The notes below the pieces were generated by a model. The model did no database searches. It was not told where the DNA came from and was given only the letters and a program-made list of their open reading frames with translations. DNA of 64,000 nucleotides from Mycobacteroides sp. LB1. GTDB lineage: Bacteria > Actinomycetota > Actinomycetes > Mycobacteriales > Mycobacteriaceae. A program made the position numbers and the translations under genes. The stretch is taken from contig NZ_JACCFF010000005.1 in assembly GCF_013449725.1 (NCBI RefSeq), positions 124,001 through 188,000 on the forward strand, given 5' to 3'. Below are positions 8,609 through 16,799 of this stretch, piece after piece; position 1 is the first letter of the stretch, and each line of letters starts with the position of its first letter.

Positions 8609-8806
8609 GTGTATGCCGGCAGGCCTGTGACTACCGTCCCCAGTACCGAGGGCCAAAGATCGGCGGGCACCGTCTACTTAGATGTGCCCGGCCCCGACCC
8701 GATGGCAGCGGTTTACGCCGCGGCCGGATCCGCCCCGGCGATGATGAAGGACTGCCCATGCTGCCAGGACATGCCCGCACCCACGTCAGACGACGGCCAC
8801 GGCTGA
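8609..8806 (+). CDS. Small CPCC/Met-containing protein, divergent from the copper ATPase (unknown)
   Basis: This 65-residue open frame has normal high-GC third positions and begins with GTG 8 bp after the copper-type palindrome, so its mRNA may be leaderless. I do not recognise a family. The C-terminal part holds MMKDCPCCQDM followed by an acidic tail ending DDGHG, so Met, Cys and His suitable for binding copper are clustered in about 20 residues. There is no signal peptide. Sharing an operator with a copper pump suggests a cytosolic copper-binding or buffering protein, but this is inference. The gene could also be a short conserved protein of other function. Confidence 0.55.
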   Translation: MYAGRPVTTVPSTEGQRSAGTVYLDVPGPDPMAAVYAAAGSAPAMMKDCPCCQDMPAPTSDDGHG

Positions 8807-8850
8807 CCAACTGCGCAGCATGGAAAACAGTTGTCGCGTACAAGGACTAT

Positions 8851-9231
8851 CTAGCACTGGACCGTGACGTACATGACGTGTGAAGCCAGCGAGCGAGTGG
8901 GCGGTCCTTTGCGCTGCGGTACCTGGTTGTAGATGTGCCGACCAACGCGTACCGAGGTGGCGATGCACTGCGACAGCGGTTTGGTGGGGCCGTTGCGGTT
9001 GATGATGACCTGATCCCCGCGGCGCTTCAGCGCAGTGATCACGGCCTGGGCGTTATCGGGTACCTGCGGTCCTGGTCGCGCCGGGTCGACGGAGGCGGGG
9101 ACAGATGCGGAGGCGGGGGCGGCCAATGCGAGGGCCAGCCCCGCCGCCGTCGCGAGGCCGCCGACGCGACGACTGAACGCGGCGCGAGGCACTGTCAACG
9201 ATGATGTGGCCAAGGCGATGATGCGCACCAT
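8851..9231 (-). CDS. Secreted protein with signal peptide, unknown function
   Basis: This 126-residue protein begins MVRIIALATSSLTVPRAAFS. A hydrophobic stretch (GLATAAGLALALAAPASAS) ending in an ASA-type cleavage site near residue 43 marks it as exported. The mature part has two cysteines, in LSQCIA and at the very C-terminus (VTVQC), which could form a disulfide. No known domain is recognised. A 17-bp palindrome related to the copper operator lies 25 bp upstream, so it may belong to the same metal-responsive set as the ATPase. It is convergent with the CPCC gene. Confidence 0.7.
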   Translation of the reverse strand: MVRIIALATSSLTVPRAAFSRRVGGLATAAGLALALAAPASASVPASVDPARPGPQVPDNAQAVITALKRRGDQVIINRNGPTKPLSQCIATSVRVGRHIYNQVPQRKGPPTRSLASHVMYVTVQC

Positions 9232-9255
9232 GACACCACCCTACGCCGACACCCC

Positions 9256-9272
9256 ATACCCGTAACGGGTAT
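9256..9272 (-). promoter_or_regulatory. Second copper-operator-like palindrome
   Basis: ATACCCGT-A-ACGGGTAT is a perfect 17-bp palindrome. It shares the outer ATACCC/GGGTAT halves with the 8582-8600 operator and differs only in the centre. It lies 25 bp upstream of the secreted-protein gene start at 9231 and downstream of the SDR stop. A CsoR/RicR-type repressor could bind both sites. No other function is suggested by the sequence. Confidence 0.6.
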
Positions 9273-9298
9273 AGAATGGTGGCCCTCAAAGAAGGTAG

Positions 9299-10168
9299 CT
9301 AGCCGCCAGCCACCTCGCCGCGCGTGGCGCGCTGCAGCGCCGCCACCTCGGCGTCGATACGCGGCAGGATCTCGGGGATCATGCCCCGCACGGGGAGCTC
9401 GCCGAGCGGTGTCGACAGCACCGGCTTGATCCAGTGGGTGACCCCTACCCAGCCGGGACAGTTGATGCGTCGACGGCGGCGCTCGATGCCCTTGACGAAC
9501 GCCTTGCCGCACGCTTCGACCGAGGTCACGGTGCCCAGTGGCGGTGGCAGCCGGGTCAACATCTCCGAGAACGCCGACAGGTTGGCCTTCTGGTCGTTCA
9601 CCATCGAGGTATCGATCCACGACATATGCGCCGAACCGACATCGACGCCGCGGTGCGCCACCTCCAGACGCAGGGCGTTCGCGAAATGTTCGACGGCCGC
9701 CTTGGAAGCGTTGTAGGCCGTGACACCGGGAGCCGCGGCGTACGCGGCAAGGGAGGACACGATGAGCACGTACCCCTGCCGTTCGATCACCGAGGGCAGG
9801 GCCGCGCGCACCGTGTGAAATACCCCGAGCACGTTGACATCGATCAGCTTCTTGAAGGCGGCCGGGTCGATCTGCAGCACCGAGCCGAACGCCAGCAGGC
9901 CGGCATTCGCGAGCACCACGTCGATCCCGCCAAACCGCTCCACTGCTTGTGCGACGGCATTCTCCATGGCCGCCAGATCGCAGACATCGGCAACCGCCAC
10001 CAGCACGTGATCAGGGCCCAGCTCGTCGGCGATCGCGGTGAGTTTGACCTCGTCCAGGTCGGTGAGCACGAGATTGGCGCCCTTGGCGCGCAGCCTGTGC
10101 GCGAGTTCCACACCGATTCCACCGGCACCACCGGTGATCAGGACGGTCTTACCTGCCATCGTTCCCAT
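9299..10168 (-). CDS. SDR-family oxidoreductase (Rv2129c-like)
   Basis: This short-chain dehydrogenase/reductase of 289 residues has the NAD(P)-binding TGGAGGIG near residue 12, a DxD-type acidic stretch (LTDLDE) after the second beta strand suggesting NAD preference, NAG in VLANAGL, a Ser in VSSLAAYAAA and the catalytic YNASK. The C-terminus is longer than in minimal SDRs. The substrate cannot be told from sequence. It sits 9 bp downstream of mshC, as Rv2129c follows Rv2130c. ATG at 10168 is used; an alternative ATG at 10159 would remove three residues. Confidence 0.85.
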   Translation of the reverse strand: MGTMAGKTVLITGGAGGIGVELAHRLRAKGANLVLTDLDEVKLTAIADELGPDHVLVAVADVCDLAAMENAVAQAVERFGGIDVVLANAGLLAFGSVLQIDPAAFKKLIDVNVLGVFHTVRAALPSVIERQGYVLIVSSLAAYAAAPGVTAYNASKAAVEHFANALRLEVAHRGVDVGSAHMSWIDTSMVNDQKANLSAFSEMLTRLPPPLGTVTSVEACGKAFVKGIERRRRRINCPGWVGVTHWIKPVLSTPLGELPVRGMIPEILPRIDAEVAALQRATRGEVAGG

Positions 10169-10177
10169 GGCCCGACG

Positions 10178-11416
10178 CTACAGCCGCACTCCCAGCAGGG
10201 CGTCCACCGCGTTGCGCACCTGGGCGCCCGCCTCGACGTCATGACCGCCGTAGGCCAGCGCATCGGTTACCCAGTTATCCAGGGCGGCAAGCGCTTTCGG
10301 CGTATCAAGATCGTCGGCGAGATAGCGCCGCACCCGTGACACCACATCACGCGCGCTCGGCGCGGTGGGCAGCTCCGCCGCATGCCGCCAGCGGGCCAAG
10401 CGGCCCTGCGCATCGGAGAGCACCGCATCGCTCCAGGACCGATCCGCGCGGTAATGGCCGGTCAGCAGCCCGAGCCTGATCGCCGCCGGATCCACACCGT
10501 CAGCGGTCAATCCGGACACCTTCACCAGGTTCCCCCGGCTCTTGGACATCTTGTGCCCGTCCCACCCGATCATTCCGGCATGCACATAGTGCCGAGCGAA
10601 ACGGCGTTGCGAGGTCACAGCCTCCGCGTGCGCGGCACTGTATTCGTGGTGCGGGAAGATCAGGTCGCTGCCGCCGCCTTGGATGTCGATGCCCGCACCC
10701 AGCTCCCGGAGCACAATCGCCGAACATTCCACATGCCATCCGGGGCGTCCGGCACCAAATGAGGCGTCCCAGCTCGGCTCTCCCGTCCGGGCCGCACGCC
10801 ACAGCAGTGCATCGAGCTCGTTGGCCTTACCGGGCCGATCAGGATCGCCACCACGTTCGGCGAAGAGCCGCGACATTGTCTCGATGTCGTATCCCGACTC
10901 GTAGCCGAACTGTTCGGTGGCGTCGACCCGGAAGTACACGTCCGGATACTCCGGGTCATCCACCACGTACGCGGCACCCGAAGCCAGCATCTTCTCGACC
11001 AACTCGATGATGCAGGCGATCGACTCGGTGGCCCGCACATACTCACGCGGCGCCAACACGCGCAAGGCCGTCATATCGCCCCGGAACAGCTCGGTCTCAC
11101 GATCCCCGAGCTCACGCCAATCAAGGCCGTCACGATCGGCACGCTCGAAGAGCGGGTCGTCGATATCGGTGACATTCTGCACGTAATGCACGTCCAGACC
11201 CGCATCCAGCCACTGCCGATAGATCAGGTCGAAGGTGAGATACGTTGCGGCATGGCCGAGGTGGGTCGCGTCATACGGAGTGATGCCACACACGTACATG
11301 GTGGCGGTGGGCCCGGTGGCTACAGGCCGCACCTGACGGTCGGCCGTGTCGTAGAGCCTCAGCTCCGGCCCACGCCCGTCGAGTTCAGGAACCGGCGCCG
11401 ACGCCCAGGACTGCAT
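10178..11416 (-). CDS. mshC: L-cysteine:GlcN-Ins ligase MshC (mycothiol synthesis)
   Basis: This 412-residue enzyme adenylates cysteine and joins it to glucosaminyl-inositol, the third step of mycothiol synthesis. It has the cysteinyl-tRNA synthetase fold, with the HIGH-like motif in YDATHLGHA, the zinc-site sequence in YVCGITPYD and CSAIV, and KMSKSRGN near the C-terminal third. The open frame extends further upstream, but the ATG at 11416 (MQSWASAP) matches the known MshC N-terminus and length (414 in M. tuberculosis), so the longer version is rejected. It is divergent from the flavin oxidoreductase. Confidence 0.93.
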   Translation of the reverse strand: MQSWASAPVPELDGRGPELRLYDTADRQVRPVATGPTATMYVCGITPYDATHLGHAATYLTFDLIYRQWLDAGLDVHYVQNVTDIDDPLFERADRDGLDWRELGDRETELFRGDMTALRVLAPREYVRATESIACIIELVEKMLASGAAYVVDDPEYPDVYFRVDATEQFGYESGYDIETMSRLFAERGGDPDRPGKANELDALLWRAARTGEPSWDASFGAGRPGWHVECSAIVLRELGAGIDIQGGGSDLIFPHHEYSAAHAEAVTSQRRFARHYVHAGMIGWDGHKMSKSRGNLVKVSGLTADGVDPAAIRLGLLTGHYRADRSWSDAVLSDAQGRLARWRHAAELPTAPSARDVVSRVRRYLADDLDTPKALAALDNWVTDALAYGGHDVEAGAQVRNAVDALLGVRL

Positions 11417-11531
11417 GCCACCACTGTATTGGGCCGCCCGGGGACGGTGATGCATGAGGTCCGGTACCGGCGAGACCGCGGGAAAACCGGCCGGTGTCGG
11501 CGCTCCACCGCTTCCCGCGTGCGTCCAGCGC

Positions 11532-11580
11532 TTGACCGCAAGTATATCGACTGGTCTACTTCCGGTATACCGATCGGTAT
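11532..11580 (+). promoter_or_regulatory. Promoter with TetR-type palindrome
   Basis: TTGACC at 11532-11537 and TCTACT at 11555-11560 are separated by 17 bp and form a plausible promoter. Just after it, 11567-11580 reads ATACCGATCGGTAT, a perfect 14-bp palindrome typical in length and style of TetR-family operators. A repressor there would sit on the transcription start. The controlled gene is the plus-strand oxidoreductase at 11637. No TetR gene lies nearby. Confidence 0.6.
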
Positions 11581-11636
11581 TCCTAGTCGCCGGTCGCCAT
11601 GAGCGCCACATCATCACGAGCACCGGAGGAACCTCA

Positions 11637-13355
11637 ATGCAGAGGGCAGCAGAAAAGTGGGACGCGATCGTCATCGGATCTGGCCTCGGCGGCATCTCCG
11701 CGGCCGCCCACCTCGCCGCTGTTGGCCAAAAGGTGCTGGTCCTGGAGCAGTACGACGTCATCGGCGGCTCGTCTCACGTGTTCCGGCGCAAACGTGATTG
11801 GGAATGGGATGTCGGGGTGCATCACATGGGCGACTGCGGCCCGGGCGGCATCCTGCCCGCCTTGTTCAAGAGCTTGGGCGGCGAAGGGCGCGTGGAATTT
11901 GCCGAACTAGACCGCAAGGGTGTCGAGACGTACACGCTGCCTGGGCACACATTCACGACTCCGCGCGGATGGGACAACTACCTCGCCCGGCTGATCGATA
12001 CGTTTCCCGACGAGGAGAGAAAGATCCGGCGGTTCGTCAAGCTTGTTCGCCGCGCCGGCCGCGGGCTGGACCGGGACCGGGGTCTGTCCAGCCTTAGCCG
12101 TACCGCTGCGGGAGTTTTGCGCTCGGGTATCGCCGCCCCGCTGCTGGGCCTGCCCATGTCGAGAGTCTTCCGGCTCTTCGGATTTTCCCCAGCCCTGCAG
12201 ATCGTCCTGTCCCCGCCGTTTGGCAGCGTCGACGCGCCACCCAGCCGACTCCCCTTCGCCATCTACGCGGTGTTCCAGTGCATGTTCATTGAGGGCGGCA
12301 CCTGGTACCCGAACGGTGGTGGCCAGGTACTTTCCGCGCACCTCGCCGATGTCGTCCGTTCATCGGGCGGCATGGTGCTCACGAGCGCGTCGGTCTCCCG
12401 GATCACCATCGAGTCGGGCGCGGTCACCGGCGTAACTCTCGACGACGGTCAGCAATTCTCCGCAGCCGTTGTGGTCTCCAACGCCGACATCAAGAAGACG
12501 TACCGCGATCTTGTCGGGCACGAGCACCTGAACCGGCGCACCCTGCGGCGCGTCGAGAAGTACCGGATGGCCCTGCCGTTCTTCAACGTGTACATCGGCT
12601 CTAGCCTCAATCTCGCCGAGACAACCCCGCCACGCGACGCGTTCGTTTTCCCGACACTTGTCGATTTCGATGAACTGGAGCGGCGAATCAGCGCCCCCGG
12701 GCTGACACCGCAGGAATGGCTGAACCTGATCCGCGATTTCGCCCCGGTGTACATCCACTGCTCGAACTTGAAGGATCCCAACGGGACCCGCTATGCGCCA
12801 TCCGGACACTCGTCGGTGGAGATCATGCTGCCCCTGCCCTACAACCCGCGGCTGTGGCATATCGAGCCCGGATCGGAGTCCTCATATCGGCGTGTGCCCG
12901 AATACCAGCAGATGAAGGAAGACCTCACCGACATCCTCATCGAACGCGCTGCCACGGTGTTCCCCGGTTTCGAGGACTCGATCGTCTACCGCGAGGCCAG
13001 CACGCCGCTGACCCAGGAACGCTATACCCGGTCCTCGGAGGGCTCTGCCTACGGAATCGAGTTCAACACAAGGCAATTCGGCCCGCTACGACCGGGTGTT
13101 CGCACCGAGATTAGAGGATTGTTCCTCGTGGGCTCGAGCACCTCGTGGGGTCCCGGTACCGAGGCAGCGCTACTCAGCGGACGCTGGGCGGCCAGTGCGA
13201 TCACTGGGCGAGACCTGCAGCGCGAAGTGAGCGGCGGAGCGCAATTCGTGAGCCCCACGGACCTGACACCGGTCGAAACCGGTTGGGATGCACTGGAGTT
13301 CAGTAAGGAAATCGCGGTGCGAAATCGCCCACTGGGCGTCGGCGCAGCGGAGTGA
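11637..13355 (+). CDS. FAD-dependent oxidoreductase, phytoene dehydrogenase / retinol saturase-like
   Basis: This 572-residue flavoprotein has an N-terminal dinucleotide-binding motif, GSGLGGISAAAHLA, followed by a glycine-rich VIGGSSHVF segment. Its C-terminal FAD motif (LVGSSTSWGPGTEAALLSG) is typical of carotenoid desaturases and prolycopene isomerase or retinol saturase-like enzymes. The substrate is unknown; a lipid or isoprenoid is likely. ATG at 11637 with GGAGGA at 11625 is clearly the start, although the frame is open further upstream. It is followed 4 bp later by the small membrane-protein gene, so the two form an operon. It is absent from the matching M. tuberculosis segment as I remember it. 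Confidence 0.8.
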   Translation: MQRAAEKWDAIVIGSGLGGISAAAHLAAVGQKVLVLEQYDVIGGSSHVFRRKRDWEWDVGVHHMGDCGPGGILPALFKSLGGEGRVEFAELDRKGVETYTLPGHTFTTPRGWDNYLARLIDTFPDEERKIRRFVKLVRRAGRGLDRDRGLSSLSRTAAGVLRSGIAAPLLGLPMSRVFRLFGFSPALQIVLSPPFGSVDAPPSRLPFAIYAVFQCMFIEGGTWYPNGGGQVLSAHLADVVRSSGGMVLTSASVSRITIESGAVTGVTLDDGQQFSAAVVVSNADIKKTYRDLVGHEHLNRRTLRRVEKYRMALPFFNVYIGSSLNLAETTPPRDAFVFPTLVDFDELERRISAPGLTPQEWLNLIRDFAPVYIHCSNLKDPNGTRYAPSGHSSVEIMLPLPYNPRLWHIEPGSESSYRRVPEYQQMKEDLTDILIERAATVFPGFEDSIVYREASTPLTQERYTRSSEGSAYGIEFNTRQFGPLRPGVRTEIRGLFLVGSSTSWGPGTEAALLSGRWAASAITGRDLQREVSGGAQFVSPTDLTPVETGWDALEFSKEIAVRNRPLGVGAAE

Positions 13356-13359
13356 ATCG

Positions 13360-13758
13360 ATGACCCACTCGATAGCCCACACCAACGGGCCCAAAACCCC
13401 TCAGCGCAAACGCACTCGCACACTCGAGCGGGTGATGCTCGCGCTGACCGTTATCAGCTTCCTGGCGCTCAACGGCTCTGCCATCGGATTCTGCATAGCG
13501 CATGGCGTCGACCTGAAGCTCTTCCTCACATCATGGTTCGCCAATTGGCCCGCCTCGCACCTATTCGGCGATATCGGCTTGGTGCTGGTGGCGTTCTGGA
13601 TCTGGGCGATTGCCGACCATCGGCGCACCCGGACCCCTTATTGGTGGCTCTTGTTCCCGGTTTCGCTTCTCGTGGGAATCGGCTGCGGGATCCCCCTCTA
13701 CCTATGGCTACGCGAGCGCCGGCTCCGCCTCGACGAAGGCGCGGCACAGAGCAGTTAG
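13360..13758 (+). CDS. Small membrane protein, possible DUF2834 family
   Basis: This 132-residue protein has three probable membrane helices: about residues 27-48 (LALTVISFLALNGSAIGFC), 65-83 (GDIGLVLVAFWIWAIA) and 92-112 (WWLLFPVSLLVGIGCGIPLYL). The pattern of a loop with SWFANWPASHLFGD before the second helix and a charged C-terminus (RERRLRLDE) resembles DUF2834 proteins, whose function is unknown. It starts 4 bp after the oxidoreductase stop, suggesting that the two are made together. Its TAG stop overlaps the stop of the convergent cysQ by two bases. Confidence 0.7.
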   Translation: MTHSIAHTNGPKTPQRKRTRTLERVMLALTVISFLALNGSAIGFCIAHGVDLKLFLTSWFANWPASHLFGDIGLVLVAFWIWAIADHRRTRTPYWWLLFPVSLLVGIGCGIPLYLWLRERRLRLDEGAAQSS

Positions 13759-14519
13759 AGGCGCCCGGCCACCGCATCGAGCAGCAGCGGTGCCAGGTCC
13801 TGCCGGCACATGAGCAAGTCTGGCAGGTACGGGTGCGGCTCGTTGTACTTCAGCGGGGAGCCGTCGAGCCGCGAGGCATGAAGCCCCGCCGCCAGCACCA
13901 CCCCGGCAGGAGCCGCAGAGTCCCACTCCCACTGGCCGCCGCCGTGCAGATAGGCGTCGGCCTCACCGCGGACGACGGCCATGGCCTTGGCGCCGGCCGA
14001 ACCCATGGGGATCAGTTCCATGTTCATCCGCTCGGCCATCTCGGTGAGCAGTTTGGGTGCCCGGCTGGCGCTGACCACAACCCGAATCGGGTCCGAATCC
14101 CCGCGCGGCGCCGGGGTCACCCGCGTCTCGTCGGTGCGAAACACGGTGCCCAAGGCGGGCAGCGCGACGGCCGCATCGGTGATGGAGCCGCCGTTACCGT
14201 CCGCCTGCCACAGCGCGACATGCACCGCCCAGTCGTCGCGGCCCTGTATCCCGAACTCCCGGGTGCCGTCGAGCGGGTCGATGATCCACACCCGCTCGGC
14301 GGCGAGCCGGACCTTGTCGTCTACCGCCTCTTCGGACAGCACAGCATCCGCGGGGCGTTCCGCGGCGAGCCTGTCCAGCAGCAGCGTGTTGGCGCGCTTG
14401 TCACCGGCCGCGCCGAGCCCCTTGGGATCGTCGAACCCGAGCTCAGCTCGCACCTGCAACAACAGTTGTCCGGCATCGTGGGCGAGTTCGGCGGCGAGCG
14501 CGGCATCGGTGGTAGTCAC
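13755..14519 (-). CDS. cysQ: CysQ, 3'-phosphoadenosine 5'-phosphate / inositol phosphatase family
   Basis: This 254-residue phosphatase of the inositol monophosphatase superfamily matches CysQ (Rv2131c, 267 residues). That enzyme hydrolyses PAP or PAPS in sulfate assimilation and can act on other sugar phosphates. The metal-binding motif DPLDGTREF is present, and SEEA (LSEEAVDD) supplies the other acidic ligands. A GGQWEWDSAAP-type second motif lies near the C-terminus. The GTG at 14519 gives a product starting VTTTDAAL, like the M. tuberculosis protein; upstream in-frame codons do not look homologous. Its neighbour mshC also uses cysteine, which fits sulfur metabolism. Confidence 0.88.
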   Translation of the reverse strand: MTTTDAALAAELAHDAGQLLLQVRAELGFDDPKGLGAAGDKRANTLLLDRLAAERPADAVLSEEAVDDKVRLAAERVWIIDPLDGTREFGIQGRDDWAVHVALWQADGNGGSITDAAVALPALGTVFRTDETRVTPAPRGDSDPIRVVVSASRAPKLLTEMAERMNMELIPMGSAGAKAMAVVRGEADAYLHGGGQWEWDSAAPAGVVLAAGLHASRLDGSPLKYNEPHPYLPDLLMCRQDLAPLLLDAVAGRL

Positions 14520-14574
14520 CGACTCAGTATTACCCGACCCGGATTTGTCATACCCCGTCGGCATACTCACGCGC

Positions 14575-15420
14575 ATGACCGGCATGCAGTACGGAATTGT
14601 CCTGACGACCGGAGACGCGGCCGATGTCGCCGAGCTGGCCGCGCTCGCCGAGGAAGCGGGTTGGGACGCGGTTTTCGGATGGGAGCCGGTCTGGGGTGTC
14701 GACGCGTGGGTGGCGCTTACGGCGGCAGCGATGCGCACCACCCGGGTAAAGCTCGGGACGATGCTCACTCCGCTCCCACGCCGCAAGCCGTGGGATCTGG
14801 CGTCCACCACCGCGACGCTGGACCGGTTGTCCGGGGGCCGTGTCATCCTTTCGGTGGGAATGGGTGCGCTGCATGACAATTGGCTGGCATTCGAACGCGA
14901 CCAAGGCAAGAAGACCCGGGCCGAACTGCTCGACGAGGGTCTCGACGTCATGTTCGGGTTATGGGGAGGCCAGCCCTTCGGCTACCAGGGCAAGCACTAC
15001 CAGGTGACGCCGACGACGCATATGGCGCCCGATCCGCCGGTGCAGGAGCCGCGCATCACCACCTGGTGTGTGGGGTTACTCGGCTCGCGCATGTCCATGT
15101 CACGCGCGGCCCGCTGCGATGGGCTGCTGCCGAATATCACCACCGCCGACGGACAGTTCGACATGAATCCGCCGTTGCAACTCTGGCTCGATGCCGCACG
15201 CGAAATACGCACCGTACGAAGCGATTTAGGCCACACCGGCACCTACGACGTGGTGCATGAGGCGACCACCGACTGGAACGATCTGGATGCCACCCGCGAG
15301 AAGATCGCCACGCTGCACGACGGCGGCTACACCTGGTATCTGGACTCGGACTGGCACACCGAGCACGACGATCAGCTGACTGCGCTGCGCGCCCGCATCG
15401 AGAATGGGCCGCCCCGCTGA
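14575..15420 (+). CDS. LLM-class (F420-dependent type) flavin oxidoreductase
   Basis: This 281-residue luciferase-like TIM-barrel enzyme has the N-terminal strand (MQYGIVLTTG), then RVKLGTMLTPLPRRKPWDLASTTATLDRLSGGR, the core signature of F420-dependent or FMN-dependent oxidoreductases, and a FEGYQGKHY-like stretch (FGYQGKHYQV). Whether it uses F420 cannot be told from the sequence. The ATG at 14575 is chosen because the preceding frame overlaps cysQ and has no family resemblance. It is convergent with the DUF732 gene, with a 3-bp gap. The substrate is unknown. Confidence 0.8.
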   Translation: MTGMQYGIVLTTGDAADVAELAALAEEAGWDAVFGWEPVWGVDAWVALTAAAMRTTRVKLGTMLTPLPRRKPWDLASTTATLDRLSGGRVILSVGMGALHDNWLAFERDQGKKTRAELLDEGLDVMFGLWGGQPFGYQGKHYQVTPTTHMAPDPPVQEPRITTWCVGLLGSRMSMSRAARCDGLLPNITTADGQFDMNPPLQLWLDAAREIRTVRSDLGHTGTYDVVHEATTDWNDLDATREKIATLHDGGYTWYLDSDWHTEHDDQLTALRARIENGPPR

Positions 15421-15423
15421 AGG

Positions 15424-15756
15424 TCAGTGCTTGACGTCGGGACACATGGTTTGGGGGGCGTACTCGACCACTGCCTTCGACGCCCACTTTGGCGACCACG
15501 GGAGCAAGGTGGCGGCCGCAATCGCCTCGTCCTTCGTCCCGCCGTTACGCAGCACCCCGCAGGCCATGTTCCCGGCGTGCACGTACATCGCGGCGCTGCC
15601 CGCGTTATAGGGGTTCGCCCCAGGGATGTTGTCGTTGATGAGCTGCAGGAACTCGGCCTCGCCATCAGCATGCGCCGGTGCGGCAAGGCCGATCCCCACA
15701 GCGACCGAAGCAGCGAGTAAACCGGCAGTCGAATACCGGCGGAAATTTGTGATCAT
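15424..15756 (-). CDS. Secreted DUF732 protein
   Basis: This 110-residue protein has an N-terminal signal peptide (TAGLLAASVAVGIGLAAPAHA) with an AHA cleavage site near residue 31. The mature domain resembles the mycobacterial DUF732 family: FLQLINDNIPG near the start and two cysteines (NMACGVL and TMCPD) that probably form a disulfide. DUF732 proteins are abundant in mycobacteria and have no assigned function. It has its own 94-bp upstream region. No partner gene is evident. Confidence 0.8.
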   Translation of the reverse strand: MITNFRRYSTAGLLAASVAVGIGLAAPAHADGEAEFLQLINDNIPGANPYNAGSAAMYVHAGNMACGVLRNGGTKDEAIAAATLLPWSPKWASKAVVEYAPQTMCPDVKH

Positions 15757-15850
15757 GATGCCCCCTCGTGATTGAGGAGCTCATCGTATGGCGCGATACC
15801 CGCTGGCGGGAGACGTTTTCCGAATTATCGACCAATCCCAGATTTCAAGA

Positions 15851-16729
15851 TCACGGAGCGAACTCCCCGGTGCAGATCGCCATCGGCGGGTCGGGAAACG
15901 CGAAAGAATGGACCACGCCCGGCCTGCCCTTACATTGCGCCGCTTCCTTCGTCCCCGGAATCACGAACAACACCGCGAACGCCTTCGGGGACTGGCAAGA
16001 ATCTGCGGCGACGAAGACGGTGCTTCCCATCACCACAGCCGTTTGATAGCAGGAGCCAATGCGCAGTTGCGGGGTAATGCAATACGAAAAATCACCGGCC
16101 GTAAATCCCGTATAGGTCTGCTTGCACTTGCCGCCGGGAACCACCTCGAACACGCGCCATGCGGCCTTGGGGTCCGTACACGCCAACGCCTTGTAGTCCG
16201 AGGGAGCTGCTAGCGCGATGCAGTCGCCGACCGCCGCGATCTGCCCCGGAGCCTTTGGCAGACCCGTCGGGGGTGGTACCGGTGCCTGGGGCGGCGCCAT
16301 CGGTGTACGAGGCGGCTCCGCAGTCGGCGTCAGGTAGGTCGGTGCACCGGTCGGCAACTCAGGGGGCGCGTACGACACCGTGGCGCTCGGCGAGGCCGAC
16401 GACTGCCGCGGATCGCTGTCCCTGTTGAGGATCAACACCAGTACCACCACGAGCACGACGACCACAGCCCCCGCTATCGAGGCGATCAGGATCCACGGTT
16501 TGGACTGTTTCTGTGGCGCATTGGGGTCCTGTCCCGGCAGGCCCGGATACATGGGGGGCACGGCATAGTCCTGCGGGACTCCGTCGTACAGGCGGCCGAT
16601 CGAATCGTCCGGGTAGTCGGACGGCGCATACCCATACGGAGCCGGCGGCGGCCCGCCCTGCCATTGACCCTCGGGTGCACCCCACTGCCCCGCTCCGCCC
16701 TGCTGGTACGGGTCGTACGGTCCTGTCAT
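15851..16729 (-). CDS. Membrane-anchored protein with Pro-rich tail, LppU-like extracellular domain
   Basis: This 292-residue protein starts with a Gln/Gly/Pro-rich cytoplasmic tail (residues 1-75) and a single membrane helix at about 80-103 (ILIASIAGAVVVVLVVVLVLIL). A Thr/Pro-rich linker follows, then an extracellular domain of about 125 residues. The domain has paired cysteines (VGDCIAL, ALACTDP, GGKCKQT, SYCITP, GSCYQT) and resembles LppU/SCO3897-type domains. Function is unknown; the anchored architecture suggests envelope work. It lies 70 bp from the next gene, on the same strand. Confidence 0.65.
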   Translation of the reverse strand: MTGPYDPYQQGGAGQWGAPEGQWQGGPPPAPYGYAPSDYPDDSIGRLYDGVPQDYAVPPMYPGLPGQDPNAPQKQSKPWILIASIAGAVVVVLVVVLVLILNRDSDPRQSSASPSATVSYAPPELPTGAPTYLTPTAEPPRTPMAPPQAPVPPPTGLPKAPGQIAAVGDCIALAAPSDYKALACTDPKAAWRVFEVVPGGKCKQTYTGFTAGDFSYCITPQLRIGSCYQTAVVMGSTVFVAADSCQSPKAFAVLFVIPGTKEAAQCKGRPGVVHSFAFPDPPMAICTGEFAP

Positions 16730-16799
16730 ATCAGCACCCCCTCTGCCCCGTTCCTTCCCGAAACGTCTCGCGTTGCCGACCAGGCTAGACGATCGGCAA

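Noticed and set aside
11417..11761. N-terminal extension of mshC
   Set aside because: No family resemblance; the homologous start at 11416 gives the normal length, and the extension would cover the divergent promoter.
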